DNA from: Leucobacter massiliensis
GTDB taxonomy: Bacteria; Actinomycetota; Actinomycetes; Actinomycetales; Microbacteriaceae
DNA: 64,000 nt
NCBI RefSeq assembly: GCF_002982315.1
Contig: NZ_MWZD01000008.1
Location: 49,423 to 113,422 of the forward strand
Direction: 5' to 3'
A model generated the notes under the pieces. It made no database searches. It saw only the letters and a program-made list of their open reading frames with translations, and had not been told where the DNA came from. How positions within the stretch are numbered: position 1 is the first letter of the stretch; each line of letters starts with the position of its first letter. The position numbers were made by a program, and so were the translations under genes. Positions 44,543 to 52,983 of the stretch are shown here, one piece after another.

Positions 44543-45986
44543 GCCGCACCGCCCGCCCGCGCGGATCCCGGCCCGGCAGCTCACGGCGACGCCGCCCCGC
44601 GGACTCGCGGCGGCCCCGCCCCCCACGCCCGCTGCGGCAGCGTCGCCGCCGCTCCCCGAGCCGGTGACCCGGCCCCGACTGCGCGTCGCGCTCACCGCGA
44701 CCACGCTCTTCACGCTGCTCGTCTCCGCGAATCTCGCCACGCCGCTGTTCCCCCTGCTCGAGGCCGAGTTCGCGATGGGAGCCCTCGGCACGACGCTCGC
44801 GCTGTCCAGCTACGTGCTCGCCCTGATCACGGGGCTGCTGCTGTTCCGCCGCTTCGGGGATACGGCCAACCGGCGCACCGTGATGCTCGCCTCGCTGCTC
44901 GCCGTGACCCTCGCCACCGCGGCCCTCGCCGTGGCGCCGTCGCTCGGCTGGTTCTGCCTCGCCCGCGCGGTGCAGGGGGCGGGGATCGCCTGCGCAACGG
45001 GCTCCGGCTCGGGCGCGCTGCGGGCGCTCATGCCGGCGCGGCCCGGGCTGGTCGCGAGGCTCACGCTGCTCGCCACCTCGGGCGGCGTCGCGGCCGGACC
45101 CGTCATCGGCAGCCTGCTCTCGCTCACCGGCGATCCCATCGTCACGCCCTTCGTGGTGCTGGCGGTCGCGCTCGCGCTCCTGATGCCGCTGATCGTGGGG
45201 GTGGCGCCCCACGGCGAGTGCGTGCCGCCGGACCCGCGGATCGCGCTGGTCGACGCCCCCGCCCGGCACGCCTCCCGTCGCGAGCGCGCCCGGCACGCGC
45301 CCGGCTCGCCGCGGTCGGCCCGGGCACCGCGACCGCGAGCGCCCCGTGATCCGGCCGCGGCACGCGCCCTGCGGCTCGCCGCGGCGATCGGCTTCGTCAG
45401 CTTCGCGGTGTTCGGCTTCTGCCTGTCGCTCGCCCCGTCGCACTTCGCCGCGATCGCCGGCACCGATGCGCGCCCGGTCATCGGACTGCTGTGCGCGATC
45501 ACCCTCGGCGCCTCCGCCCTCGTGCAGCTCGTGCCGCTCGGGGGCGCGTGGCGGGCGCCGCTCGGCCTGGGCGCGCTGGCGGTCGCGCTGCTCGGGCTGG
45601 CCGCCGCGGACGCGGTGGGCTCCACCTGGTTCCTGGTGCTCGCGAGCGCCACCGCGGGGATCGGCCAGGGCGTGGCGTTCCAGGCGGCGTTCACCGCGGC
45701 CACGGCCGCGGTGCCGCCCTCCCGCCACGCCGGCACGGTCGCCCTGATCTACACGGTCACCTACCTCGGCAGCTCGGCGCCGCTGCTCGGCCTGGGCGCC
45801 CTCGCCGACCGGACGGGGCTGCCCGTGGCGGTGTCGGTGTTCGCGGTCGTGCTCTCGCTCTCCTGCGTCGTACTCGCCGTCCTCGCCGCGCGCACGGTGC
45901 GCACGGCCGGCCTTGCCGGCGTCACGGCCGTGGCCGCCGGGCGCGCCGCGAGCGGCCGCGGATCTACCCGGGAACGGTACGCTTGA
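44541..45986 (+). CDS. MFS transporter (12-helix), 5' end uncertain
   Basis: 481 residues as read from GTG 44541, which lies inside the adapter index; the true start is probably ATG 44430. Twelve membrane segments are visible from about residue 50, with the MFS loop '[17 protein letters not shown]' and a long basic Arg/Pro-rich cytoplasmic loop (about 230-275) between helices 6 and 7. It likely exports a drug or metabolite; substrate unknown. The next MFS gene follows after 3 nt. Confidence 0.8.
   Translation: MPHRPPARIPARQLTATPPRGLAAAPPPTPAAAASPPLPEPVTRPRLRVALTATTLFTLLVSANLATPLFPLLEAEFAMGALGTTLALSSYVLALITGLLLFRRFGDTANRRTVMLASLLAVTLATAALAVAPSLGWFCLARAVQGAGIACATGSGSGALRALMPARPGLVARLTLLATSGGVAAGPVIGSLLSLTGDPIVTPFVVLAVALALLMPLIVGVAPHGECVPPDPRIALVDAPARHASRRERARHAPGSPRSARAPRPRAPRDPAAARALRLAAAIGFVSFAVFGFCLSLAPSHFAAIAGTDARPVIGLLCAITLGASALVQLVPLGGAWRAPLGLGALAVALLGLAAADAVGSTWFLVLASATAGIGQGVAFQAAFTAATAAVPPSRHAGTVALIYTVTYLGSSAPLLGLGALADRTGLPVAVSVFAVVLSLSCVVLAVLAARTVRTAGLAGVTAVAAGRAASGRGSTRERYA
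45978..45983 (+). promoter_or_regulatory. -10 box (TACGCT), leaderless start of second MFS gene
   Basis: TACGCT followed by six bases and GTG 45990. Confidence 0.5.
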
Positions 45987-45989
45987 CGG

Positions 45990-47429
45990 GTGGGTGATGC
46001 GGGGAGGGGCAGGAGGCGCCTCTCGCGCACCCCGCCCCGCTGGGTCACGGTCGCGGCGCTCGCCTACGCCGGTCTCTGCGCCTCGTTCATGTTCACGCTG
46101 CTCGTGCCGCTGCAGGCCGAGCTTCCGGGGCTGCTGCACGCCTCCCGGGAGGATACGAGCTGGGTGGTGACGATCACGCTGCTGGTGGCGGCGGTGGCGA
46201 CCCCGATCTCGGGGCGGCTGGGCGACATGTACGGCAAGCGCCGCGTGGTGCTGGTGCTGCTGGGGCTCCTCGTCGCCGGCTCGGTGATCGCGGCGCTGTC
46301 GGCCTCGATCGTGGGGATGCTCATCGGCCGCGCCCTGCAGGGCGCGGTCACGGGCGTGATCCCGCTCGGGATCGCGATCATGCGCGATGTGCTGCCACCC
46401 GCGCGATTGAGCACGGCGGTCGCGCTGATGAGCGCGACGATGGGCGTGGGCGGGGCGGCGGGCATGCCGCTCGCAGCCTGGCTGGCGCTCCACGCGGACT
46501 GGCACGCGCTGTTCTGGCTCGCCGCGGGCCTCGGCACGCTGGGCCTGCCCCTGCTGCTGCTCGCGGTACCGGAGGACGTGCTGCGCGCGCCGGGGCGCCT
46601 CGACCTGCCGGGGGCGGCGGGTCTGGCACTCGGCCTCACGGGCATTCTGCTGTTCGTCTCGCGCGGGGCGGAGTGGGGCTGGGGTTCGGCCGCGACGCTC
46701 AGCAGCGGACTCGGCGGGGTCGCGGTGCTGCTGCTGTGGGGCTGGTACCAGCTGCGCACGGGCGAGCCGCTGCTCGATCTGCGCGTGGCCGCGCGCCCCG
46801 CGGTGCTGCTCACGAACGTCGCGGCGATCGGCATGGGCTTCGCGCTGTTCTCGTCGAATGTGACGTTCCCGCAGCTGCTTGAACTACCGGCGGAGACCGG
46901 CTCGGGCTTCGGGCTCGACATGATGCAGGCCGCCCTCGTGGTGGCGCCGGCCGGCCTGGTGATGATGGTGATCTCGCCGCTCTCGGGCTGGCTCGAACGC
47001 ACCATCGGCCCCCGGCCGCTGTTCACGACGGGCACTGCCGCGATCGTGCTCGCCTACGCCTGCATGCTGCTCTGGTCGAGCGAGGTGTGGCACGTCTTCG
47101 CGGCGAATCTGCTGATCGGCGTCGGGATCGGCTTCAGCTTCGCGGCGATGCCGATGATCATCATGCGCTCGGTGCCGGCGAGTGAGACGGGCGCCTCGAA
47201 CGGCCTGAACGCGCTGTTCCGCTCGGTGGGCACCTCGAGCGCCTCGGCCGTGATGGGCGGCGTGCTCGCGGCCATGAGCTCGGACTTCGAGGGGCACGCG
47301 GTGCCGAGCCGCGCGGCCTTCGAGCTGTGCTTCTGGATCGCGATCGCCGCCGCCGCGATCGCGCTGCTGCTGTCGCTGCTGGTGCCGCGTCAGCCGGGCT
47401 CGGAGGCGCGGCCGTCGCTCCCCGCCTGA
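45990..47429 (+). CDS. MFS transporter, DHA2 type (14-helix)
   Basis: 479 residues, about fourteen membrane segments. 'VVTITLLVAAVATPISGRLG' with 'GDMYGKRRVVLV' is the MFS A-motif, and the EmrB/QacA layout is complete. It likely expels drugs or ions using the proton gradient. It follows the first MFS gene closely but has its own TACGCT box. It overlaps the convergent YibE/F gene by 40 nt. Confidence 0.88.
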   Translation: MGDAGRGRRRLSRTPPRWVTVAALAYAGLCASFMFTLLVPLQAELPGLLHASREDTSWVVTITLLVAAVATPISGRLGDMYGKRRVVLVLLGLLVAGSVIAALSASIVGMLIGRALQGAVTGVIPLGIAIMRDVLPPARLSTAVALMSATMGVGGAAGMPLAAWLALHADWHALFWLAAGLGTLGLPLLLLAVPEDVLRAPGRLDLPGAAGLALGLTGILLFVSRGAEWGWGSAATLSSGLGGVAVLLLWGWYQLRTGEPLLDLRVAARPAVLLTNVAAIGMGFALFSSNVTFPQLLELPAETGSGFGLDMMQAALVVAPAGLVMMVISPLSGWLERTIGPRPLFTTGTAAIVLAYACMLLWSSEVWHVFAANLLIGVGIGFSFAAMPMIIMRSVPASETGASNGLNALFRSVGTSSASAVMGGVLAAMSSDFEGHAVPSRAAFELCFWIAIAAAAIALLLSLLVPRQPGSEARPSLPA

Positions 47430-49030
47430 TCCGGCGTCCGCATCGCCGGCTCGCGCCGGCCGCGCGATTCCCTCTCCGAATCGGACGGCTCCGCGCCGGT
47501 CGCAGCGGGCCCGGGGTCCGTCCAGCGGGGCGCGGCCTCCTCGGCTCGTGGCAGGAAGAGGGTGGCGAGCGCCGTGGTGATGGGGACGGCGAGCACGAGG
47601 CCGACGCTGCCGCAGAGGGTGCGCACGATCTCGGTCGCGATGTCCTCGTGGGTGAGGAGCGAGAGCAGGGGACGCTGATACAGGGTGAGCAGGATCAGCA
47701 CGCTGAGCGCGGCGCCCGCGTACGCGAAGAACACCGTGTACACGGTCGACGCGATGTGGTCGCGACCGATCCGCATGGCCCGCGCGTACACCTCGCGCCG
47801 TGACAGGGCGGGCGCGGCCGCGTGCAGCTCCCACACGGCCGAGGCCTGCGTGATCGTCACGTCGTTGAGCACGCCGAGCCCGGCGATGATGATCGCGCAG
47901 CTCAGCAGGCCGCGGAAGTCGATCTGCCCGGCCGCGCCCGCCAGCACGCTGCCCGCTTCGTCGCCGATCCCGCTCAGGCGCGTCATGCTGACGGCGGCGA
48001 GGGAGATGGCCGCCATGAGCAGGATCCCGCAGAGGGTGCCCAGCAGCGCGGCCGTGGTGCGCAGCGAGGGGCCGTGCACGAAGTAGAGGGTGGCGAACAT
48101 GATCGCGCTCGATCCGACGACGCCGATCAGCAGCCCGGGCCCGCCCGTGAGCAGCGCGGGCAACACGAAGGCCAGCAGCACCCACGCCGCGACTCCGAGC
48201 GCCGCGAGTGCGAGCAGGCCGCGCCAGCGGCCGACGGCGACGACCACGGCCGCGAACAGCGCGGCGCCGAGCGCCAGGGCCCAGCCCCGGAAGACCCCGG
48301 TCGCGGAGTAGCTGCGCGCGGGCTCGGAGCTGCCGGCCGCGTGTCCCGCCTCGGATCCGGATCCGGATGCGCCTCCGGGGCCGGCATCGCTGCCTTGCCC
48401 GTCCTGCACTGCCGGCGGGAGCGACGGCACGGCCAGGAGCTCGAGGTGGTCGCCGGTGCGCAGGCCCGCCGCGGCGAGCGGACCGCGCAGCTGCAGCTGC
48501 ACGTAGCGGCCGGAGTCGGGACCGGTGAGCAGGCCGACGCCCGCCGTGAGGCACTCCGCTTCCGGCGAGCCGGCTGCGCCCGGCTCGGAGGCGGTTCCCG
48601 CGCCGGCGTCCGGTCCGGACGGCGCCTCGGAGGACCCGGCGCCGGGTGCGCCGGCGCCGTCCTGGCCGGGTACCGCGCAGCCCTCCTGCAGGCGGAGCAG
48701 CTCGCCGCGTTCGAAGCTCGCGCCCTCGGCGATGTAGTTCGAGCGCTCTGCGGATCGTGCGAGTTCGGCGCCGTCGGGCCAGAGGGCGAGCAGGCCCCAC
48801 AGCGTCGCGCCGGCGAGCCCGATGAGCGTGAGGAGCGCCGCCAGGCGCACCCCGCGCGGCGCGGCGATCTGCGGCGCCGGCCCGCGGCCGTGCCCGCGGC
48901 CGTGCCCGTGACGCCTCTCCGGCGCGCGCCCCGGCTCGCCCGCAGCGGTGGGGATGCCTCGCCACCCGGTGACGGCGCTCCCCGCACCGGTCCGCAGCCG
49001 CTCGCGCGCCCGTTCGATAACGCTTCTCAT
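47390..49030 (-). CDS. YibE/F family membrane protein
   Basis: 546 residues from ATG 49030. N-terminal His/Gly/Arg-rich region, one membrane helix near 65-85, a long external low-complexity domain (about 90-250), then seven membrane helices of the YibE/F domain ('FVHGPSLRTTAALLGT', 'GLGVLNDVTITQASAVWEL'). The function of YibE/F proteins is not known. Divergent from the hsp20 gene; the 160-nt divergent region holds heat-shock operators on the hsp20 side. Confidence 0.85.
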   Translation of the reverse strand: MRSVIERARERLRTGAGSAVTGWRGIPTAAGEPGRAPERRHGHGRGHGRGPAPQIAAPRGVRLAALLTLIGLAGATLWGLLALWPDGAELARSAERSNYIAEGASFERGELLRLQEGCAVPGQDGAGAPGAGSSEAPSGPDAGAGTASEPGAAGSPEAECLTAGVGLLTGPDSGRYVQLQLRGPLAAAGLRTGDHLELLAVPSLPPAVQDGQGSDAGPGGASGSGSEAGHAAGSSEPARSYSATGVFRGWALALGAALFAAVVVAVGRWRGLLALAALGVAAWVLLAFVLPALLTGGPGLLIGVVGSSAIMFATLYFVHGPSLRTTAALLGTLCGILLMAAISLAAVSMTRLSGIGDEAGSVLAGAAGQIDFRGLLSCAIIIAGLGVLNDVTITQASAVWELHAAAPALSRREVYARAMRIGRDHIASTVYTVFFAYAGAALSVLILLTLYQRPLLSLLTHEDIATEIVRTLCGSVGLVLAVPITTALATLFLPRAEEAAPRWTDPGPAATGAEPSDSERESRGRREPAMRTPDQAGSDGRASEPG

Positions 49031-49082
49031 TATGCAGATCATCATAGCGAGCCTCGCCCCGCTCGCTCACCGCGAACATCAT

Positions 49083-49109
49083 CTGGCACTCGCGCACGGA
49101 GAGTGCTAA
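49083..49109 (+). promoter_or_regulatory. CIRCE operator (HrcA), imperfect left arm
   Basis: CTGGCACTC-N9-GAGTGCTAA. The right arm and the 9-nt spacer are exact for CIRCE; the left arm matches 7 of 9. It overlaps the hsp20 promoter: TGGCAC (49084-49089) and TAATCT (49107-49112), spaced 17 nt. Confidence 0.78.
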
Positions 49110-49112
49110 TCT
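49084..49112 (+). promoter_or_regulatory. sigma-A type promoter of hsp20 gene
   Basis: -35 TGGCAC and -10 TAATCT with 17-nt spacing, about 70 nt before ATG 49181. The CIRCE arms sit on both elements. Confidence 0.6.
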
Positions 49113-49121
49113 AGCCTCAGA

Positions 49122-49142
49122 GTTGAGCGACATGGACTCAAC
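49122..49142 (+). promoter_or_regulatory. HAIR operator (HspR)
   Basis: GTTGAGC-N7-ACTCAAC, spacer exactly 7 nt, matching HAIR (CTTGAGT-N7-ACTCAAG) with two mirrored changes. It sits just downstream of the -10, where HspR would block transcription. Confidence 0.8.
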
Positions 49143-49180
49143 TTTGAGAATTGCGTCCCGACGAGAAGAAAGGTGCAGCA

Positions 49181-49594
49181 ATGGCCCAGTTCAGCCCCAT
49201 CCGCGACATGGAACGCCTCGCCGAGGCGCTCATCGAAGGCCCCGGCCGCGGCCCCCGGCAGATGCCGATGGATCTCTACCGCGACGGCGACCGCTACGTG
49301 CTCACCGCCGACCTGCCGGGCATCGACCCGGGCTCGGTCGACGTCGACGTCGACGGGCAGCTGCTCACGATCCGCGCCGAGCGCACCCTCCCCGAGCAGG
49401 AGAACGTGAAGTGGATCACCCGCGAGCGCACCCCCGGCAGCTTCCTGCGCCAGCTCAGCCTCGGCCAGGGCATCGACACCGAGAACATCACCGCCAGCTA
49501 CGACAACGGCGTGCTGAGCGTCACGATCCCGGTCAGCGAGCGGGCGAAGCCGCGCAAGGTCGAGGTCACGACCGGCAAGACCCTCGAGGCCTAG
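49181..49594 (+). CDS. Hsp20/alpha-crystallin family small heat-shock protein
   Basis: 137 residues. The alpha-crystallin domain runs about residues 25-125: 'MPMDLYRDGDRYVLTADLPG', 'VDVDGQLLTIRAERTL' and 'DNGVLSVTIPVSE', with the C-terminal 'VTIPV' (I-x-V type) stretch. It holds denatured proteins in soluble complexes for refolding. ATG 49181 follows GAAAGG. Two heat-shock operators lie upstream. Confidence 0.95.
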   Translation: MAQFSPIRDMERLAEALIEGPGRGPRQMPMDLYRDGDRYVLTADLPGIDPGSVDVDVDGQLLTIRAERTLPEQENVKWITRERTPGSFLRQLSLGQGIDTENITASYDNGVLSVTIPVSERAKPRKVEVTTGKTLEA

Positions 49595-49627
49595 AGCCGC
49601 GCACTGCGGCCCGTCCGCCCCGGCCAG

Positions 49628-49668
49628 ACGGCGCCCCGGCACCTCTCAGCGAGGGGCCGGGGCGCCGT
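49628..49668 (+). terminator. hsp20 terminator hairpin
   Basis: 13-bp perfect stem (49628-49640, 49656-49668) ending in a short T run. Confidence 0.7.
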
Positions 49669-49736
49669 TTCGCGTCGGGGTGCGCCGCGCGCAGCATCAG
49701 GCGCAGCGCGCAGCGCACCGCACGACGCACACAGCA

Positions 49737-50783
49737 TCAGGCGAAGTGCGCGGTGTCCCGCACCTCGCCGACCAGTTCCTCGACGATGTCCTCCAGGAAC
49801 AGGACGCCGGTGGCCCGCCCGCCCGCCTCGCACACCCGAGCGATGTGCGAGCCGCTCGCGCGGAGCACGTCGAGCGCATGCTCCAGCTCGTCGTCGGCGC
49901 AGACCTCGGGCAGCTCCCGCACCAGCTCCGGCGGCACCGGCCGGTCCGCCTCGCCCGGGCCGGCGAGGCCCAGGATGTCCTTGATGTGCACGTAGTGCTC
50001 GGGGACGCCCCCCTCCGAATCCAGCACGTAGCGGGAGTAGCCGTGCGCGGCGACCGCCTCCTGCGCCTGTCGCGGCGTCGCAGCCGCGGGTAGCCGCACC
50101 AGCGCCGCGAGCGGCACCTCGACGTCGCTCACGCGCTTCTCGGTGAACTCGAAAGCCGCCGTCAACGTGCCCCCGGTGTCCTCCAGCGTGCCCTCCCGGG
50201 TCGACTGCTCCACGATCGTCGCCACCTGGTCGATGGTGAACGCCGTGTTCGCCTCGTCCCGCGGCTCGACCCGCACCGCGCGCAGCGTCATATTCGCCAC
50301 CCAGTTGAGCGAGCCGATGACCGGCCGCACGATCCGCGAGACGAACACGAGCGGCGGGGCGAGGATCAGCGCCGCGCGATCCGGCACCGAGAAGGCGAGG
50401 TTCTTCGGGACCATCTCGCCGAACACCACGTGCAGGAAGGTCACCAGCACCAGCGCCACCACGAAGGCGGCGATCGACACGGCCTCCGCGGTGAGCCCGG
50501 TCCAGGCGAGCAGCGGGATCTCGAGCAGGTGGTGGATCGCGGGCTCCGAGACGTTCAGGATCACCAGCGAGCAGACGGTGATGCCGAGCTGCGCCGTCGC
50601 GAGCATGAGGGTCGCGTGCTCCATCGCCCACAGGGTGGTCTGGGCCGCCCTGCTGCCCGCTGCGGCGCGCGGCTCGATCTGGGAGCGGCGCGCCGAGATC
50701 ACGGCGAACTCGGCGCCGACGAAGAAGGCATTGACCGCGAGCAGCACGAACAGCCAGATCAGGCCCGGAAGATACTCGCTCAC
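49737..50783 (-). CDS. CNNM/CorC-type membrane protein, second of pair
   Basis: 348 residues. CNNM transmembrane domain (about 1-200, four hydrophobic segments; 'FVGAEFAVISARRSQIEPRA', 'VFGEMVPKNLAF') and a cytoplasmic CBS pair (about 205-345: 'VADVEVPLAALVRLPA'-like region and 'RATGVLFLEDIVEELVGEV'). The C-terminal CorC_HlyC domain is absent. GTG 50783 overlaps the first CNNM gene stop (GTGA). Such proteins export Mg2+ or other divalent ions. Confidence 0.88.
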   Translation of the reverse strand: MSEYLPGLIWLFVLLAVNAFFVGAEFAVISARRSQIEPRAAAGSRAAQTTLWAMEHATLMLATAQLGITVCSLVILNVSEPAIHHLLEIPLLAWTGLTAEAVSIAAFVVALVLVTFLHVVFGEMVPKNLAFSVPDRAALILAPPLVFVSRIVRPVIGSLNWVANMTLRAVRVEPRDEANTAFTIDQVATIVEQSTREGTLEDTGGTLTAAFEFTEKRVSDVEVPLAALVRLPAAATPRQAQEAVAAHGYSRYVLDSEGGVPEHYVHIKDILGLAGPGEADRPVPPELVRELPEVCADDELEHALDVLRASGSHIARVCEAGGRATGVLFLEDIVEELVGEVRDTAHFA

Positions 50784-52147
50784 CGCTTCGCCCCCCGCTC
50801 GAAGGCCTCGAGCACGCGCTCGCGCGGCTCCCCGAACGCCGGATCGGATGCCGGATCGGCGGAGGTGTACCTCAGCCGCGTGATCCGCGACCCCTCCATC
50901 TCCTCGATGCGCAGGGTGCCGTGCTCCAGCGGGAGCTCCTCCCCGAGGTCGGGGATGCGCTCCAGCAGGTCGAAGACGTACCCCGCGACGGTCTCGTATT
51001 CCTCGCCCTCCGGCACGCGCACGCCGATGCGCTCCCACACCTCGTCCGGACGCAGGGAGGCGGGGAAGAGCACTTCCCCGGCGCCGCGCACGATCTCCTC
51101 CTCGGGCACGTCGTGCTCGTCGTTCACCTCGCCGAGCAGCTCCTCGACGAGGTCTTCGAGCGTCACGACGCCCGCGGTCCCGCCGTACTCGTCGACGACG
51201 ACCGCGAACTGGAAGCCGCGGTGCCGCAGCACCTCCATGAGGGACGCGACGCCGGCCGTCTCGGGCACGCGCACGGCCTCGGCCATGAATTCCGTGACCG
51301 GGGTGAAGTCGCGGCGCTCGAAATCGACCGCGAAGGCCGACTTCACGTGCACCACTCCCAGCACCTCGTCGACCGAGTCCCCCACCACGGGAAAGCGCGA
51401 GAGCCCCGTCTCAGCGGCCAGCGCCACCACTTCGGCGGCCGTGGCGGTGCGCGGCAGCATCTCGGCGAGCACGCGCGGCGTCATGACCTCTTCCGCGGTG
51501 TGCGAGGAGAAGGCGAGCGTGCGGTGCAGCATCGCGGCGTCGTCGTGATCGAGGGAGCCCTCCAGCGCCGAGCGGCGGACGAGGAAGCTGAGCTCCTCGG
51601 CGGTGCGCGCGCCCGAGAGCTCCTCCTTCGGCTCGATGCCCATCGCGCGGATCAGCCGGTTCGCGGTGCCGTTGAGGACGGCGACCACCGGGCGGAACAC
51701 GAAGCTGAAGGCGATCTGCAGCGGAATGACCACCTTCGAGGTGGCGAGGGGCACGGCGAGCGCGAAGTTCTTGGGGATCAGCTCGCCGAGGATCATCGAG
51801 AACAGGGTCGCGAGCACGATCGCGACGACGGCGCCCGCGCCCGGCACGACGGCCGCGGGCACGCCGAGAGCCTGCAGCGGCTCGCGGAGCAGTGCACTGA
51901 TGGCGGGCTCGAAGGTGTATCCGGCGAGCAGCGTGGTCAGCGTGATGCCGAGCTGCGCGGCCGACAGGTGCGTGGAGGTGATCTTCAGCGCGGCGATGGT
52001 GGGGCCGAGCCGCCGTTCACCGCGGGAGCGCCGCTGCTCCAGTTCCGCGCGGTCGAGGTTCACCAGTGCGAACTCCGAGGCCACGAACACGCCGGTGCCG
52101 ATGGTGAGCACCACTCCGGCGAGGATCCCCCACGCTTCCGCTGTCAT
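50780..52147 (-). CDS. CNNM/CorC-type membrane protein, first of pair
   Basis: 455 residues. CNNM domain (about 1-200, 'MILGELIPKNFALAVPLA'), two CBS domains (about 215-340) and a C-terminal CorC_HlyC domain (about 360-440, 'EIVRGAGEVLFPASLRPDEV'). Probable divalent-cation (Mg2+/Co2+) transport or resistance. It overlaps the shorter paralogue by 4 nt; such pairs are usual in actinobacteria. Confidence 0.9.
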   Translation of the reverse strand: MTAEAWGILAGVVLTIGTGVFVASEFALVNLDRAELEQRRSRGERRLGPTIAALKITSTHLSAAQLGITLTTLLAGYTFEPAISALLREPLQALGVPAAVVPGAGAVVAIVLATLFSMILGELIPKNFALAVPLATSKVVIPLQIAFSFVFRPVVAVLNGTANRLIRAMGIEPKEELSGARTAEELSFLVRRSALEGSLDHDDAAMLHRTLAFSSHTAEEVMTPRVLAEMLPRTATAAEVVALAAETGLSRFPVVGDSVDEVLGVVHVKSAFAVDFERRDFTPVTEFMAEAVRVPETAGVASLMEVLRHRGFQFAVVVDEYGGTAGVVTLEDLVEELLGEVNDEHDVPEEEIVRGAGEVLFPASLRPDEVWERIGVRVPEGEEYETVAGYVFDLLERIPDLGEELPLEHGTLRIEEMEGSRITRLRYTSADPASDPAFGEPRERVLEAFERGAKR

Positions 52148-52323
52148 CGCTCACCCCCAGCCGCAGCTGAACGGGTGAGCCTGGGACTATGACCGCTACT
52201 ATCGTCCATGCGCAGCACGTTAGCGGCGAAAACCGGGAATCCGCCTATACGCCGTGCAATTGTGGACGATGCGCGGCAGTGCCCCCGGGGGCCTTCCGCC
52301 GCGAGCACGAGACGAGGATCCGG

Positions 52324-52749
52324 GTGAACACGATCGACGCGCTGGGAGCCATCGGCGAGGTGCTGTCGTGGCTGGGGTTCGGGATCGGCCTCCCGGCCCT
52401 CGCGCTCGGCCTGCTGCTGCGCGCCGGGGACGGCCGGTGGCTGCCGGTCGAGGCGGTGCTCGTCGAGGACGGCGCCGTGGCAGCCGGGCGCAGGGTGCGT
52501 GTCCGCTGGTACGCGGGCGACGACTTCCACGAGCGCACGCTGCGCCCCGAGGAGCTGCGCCTGTGGCGGGGGCGCGAAACCGTGCGCGCCTATGCGAGCG
52601 AGCGGCGCCCCGAGCGCCTGCGCCCCGAGCGCCTGCGCCCCGAGCCGCGACGGCCCCTCGCCCACGCCCTCACGCTCGCCGGCCTCACGCTCACCGCGGT
52701 CGGCGTGGTCGCCGCCGCGCTCTCGTTCCTCCCGCTGCTCGCCGCCTGA
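52324..52749 (+). CDS. two-helix membrane protein, unknown function
   Basis: 141 residues from GTG 52324 behind GAGGA. Hydrophobic segment near 8-30, a beta-rich cytoplasmic or external region ('VRVRWYAGDDFHERTLRPEE'), then a short repeat RPERLRPERLRPEP near 100-115 and a C-terminal helix 'LTLTAVGVVAAALSFLPLL'. No named family recognised. The gap before it (52148-52323) contains nothing further I can assign. Confidence 0.6.
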   Translation: MNTIDALGAIGEVLSWLGFGIGLPALALGLLLRAGDGRWLPVEAVLVEDGAVAAGRRVRVRWYAGDDFHERTLRPEELRLWRGRETVRAYASERRPERLRPERLRPEPRRPLAHALTLAGLTLTAVGVVAAALSFLPLLAA

Positions 52750-52787
52750 GCCGCACCGCGGCCCAGCCCGGGCCGCGGGCCCGCATG

Positions 52788-52888
52788 CGCCAGCGTGTAC
52801 CTTTCCGCCGGCGTGTACCTTTTTCGCCGGCGTGTACCTTGCGCACGGTATTTTCGGTACACGCCGGCGAAAAAGGTACACGCCAGCG
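52788..52888. repeat. iterated palindromic repeat with CGTGTACCTTTTTCGCCGG unit
   Basis: A perfect 27-nt inverted repeat (52812-52838 with 52856-52882, 17-nt spacer), preceded and followed by further partial copies of the unit GCCGGCGTGTACC. Layout resembles the 4783 element but the unit differs. Confidence 0.75.
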
Positions 52889-52933
52889 AGCCGCGGCGCA
52901 ACGGACGCGGCAGCCGACGGGGCAGCGGACGCG

Positions 52934-52970
52934 GCAGGGCCCCGCTCCGGAGACCGGAGCGGGGCCCTGC
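52934..52970 (-). terminator. aminotransferase terminator hairpin
   Basis: 17-bp perfect stem (52934-52950, 52954-52970) with a 3-nt loop, 14 nt past the stop. Confidence 0.75.
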
Positions 52971-52983
52971 GCGAGGTGCGGGG

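Noticed and set aside
44499..44600. Protein readings such as '[13 protein letters not shown]' and '[13 protein letters not shown]'
   Set aside because: These are translations of the Nextera adapter, not genes.
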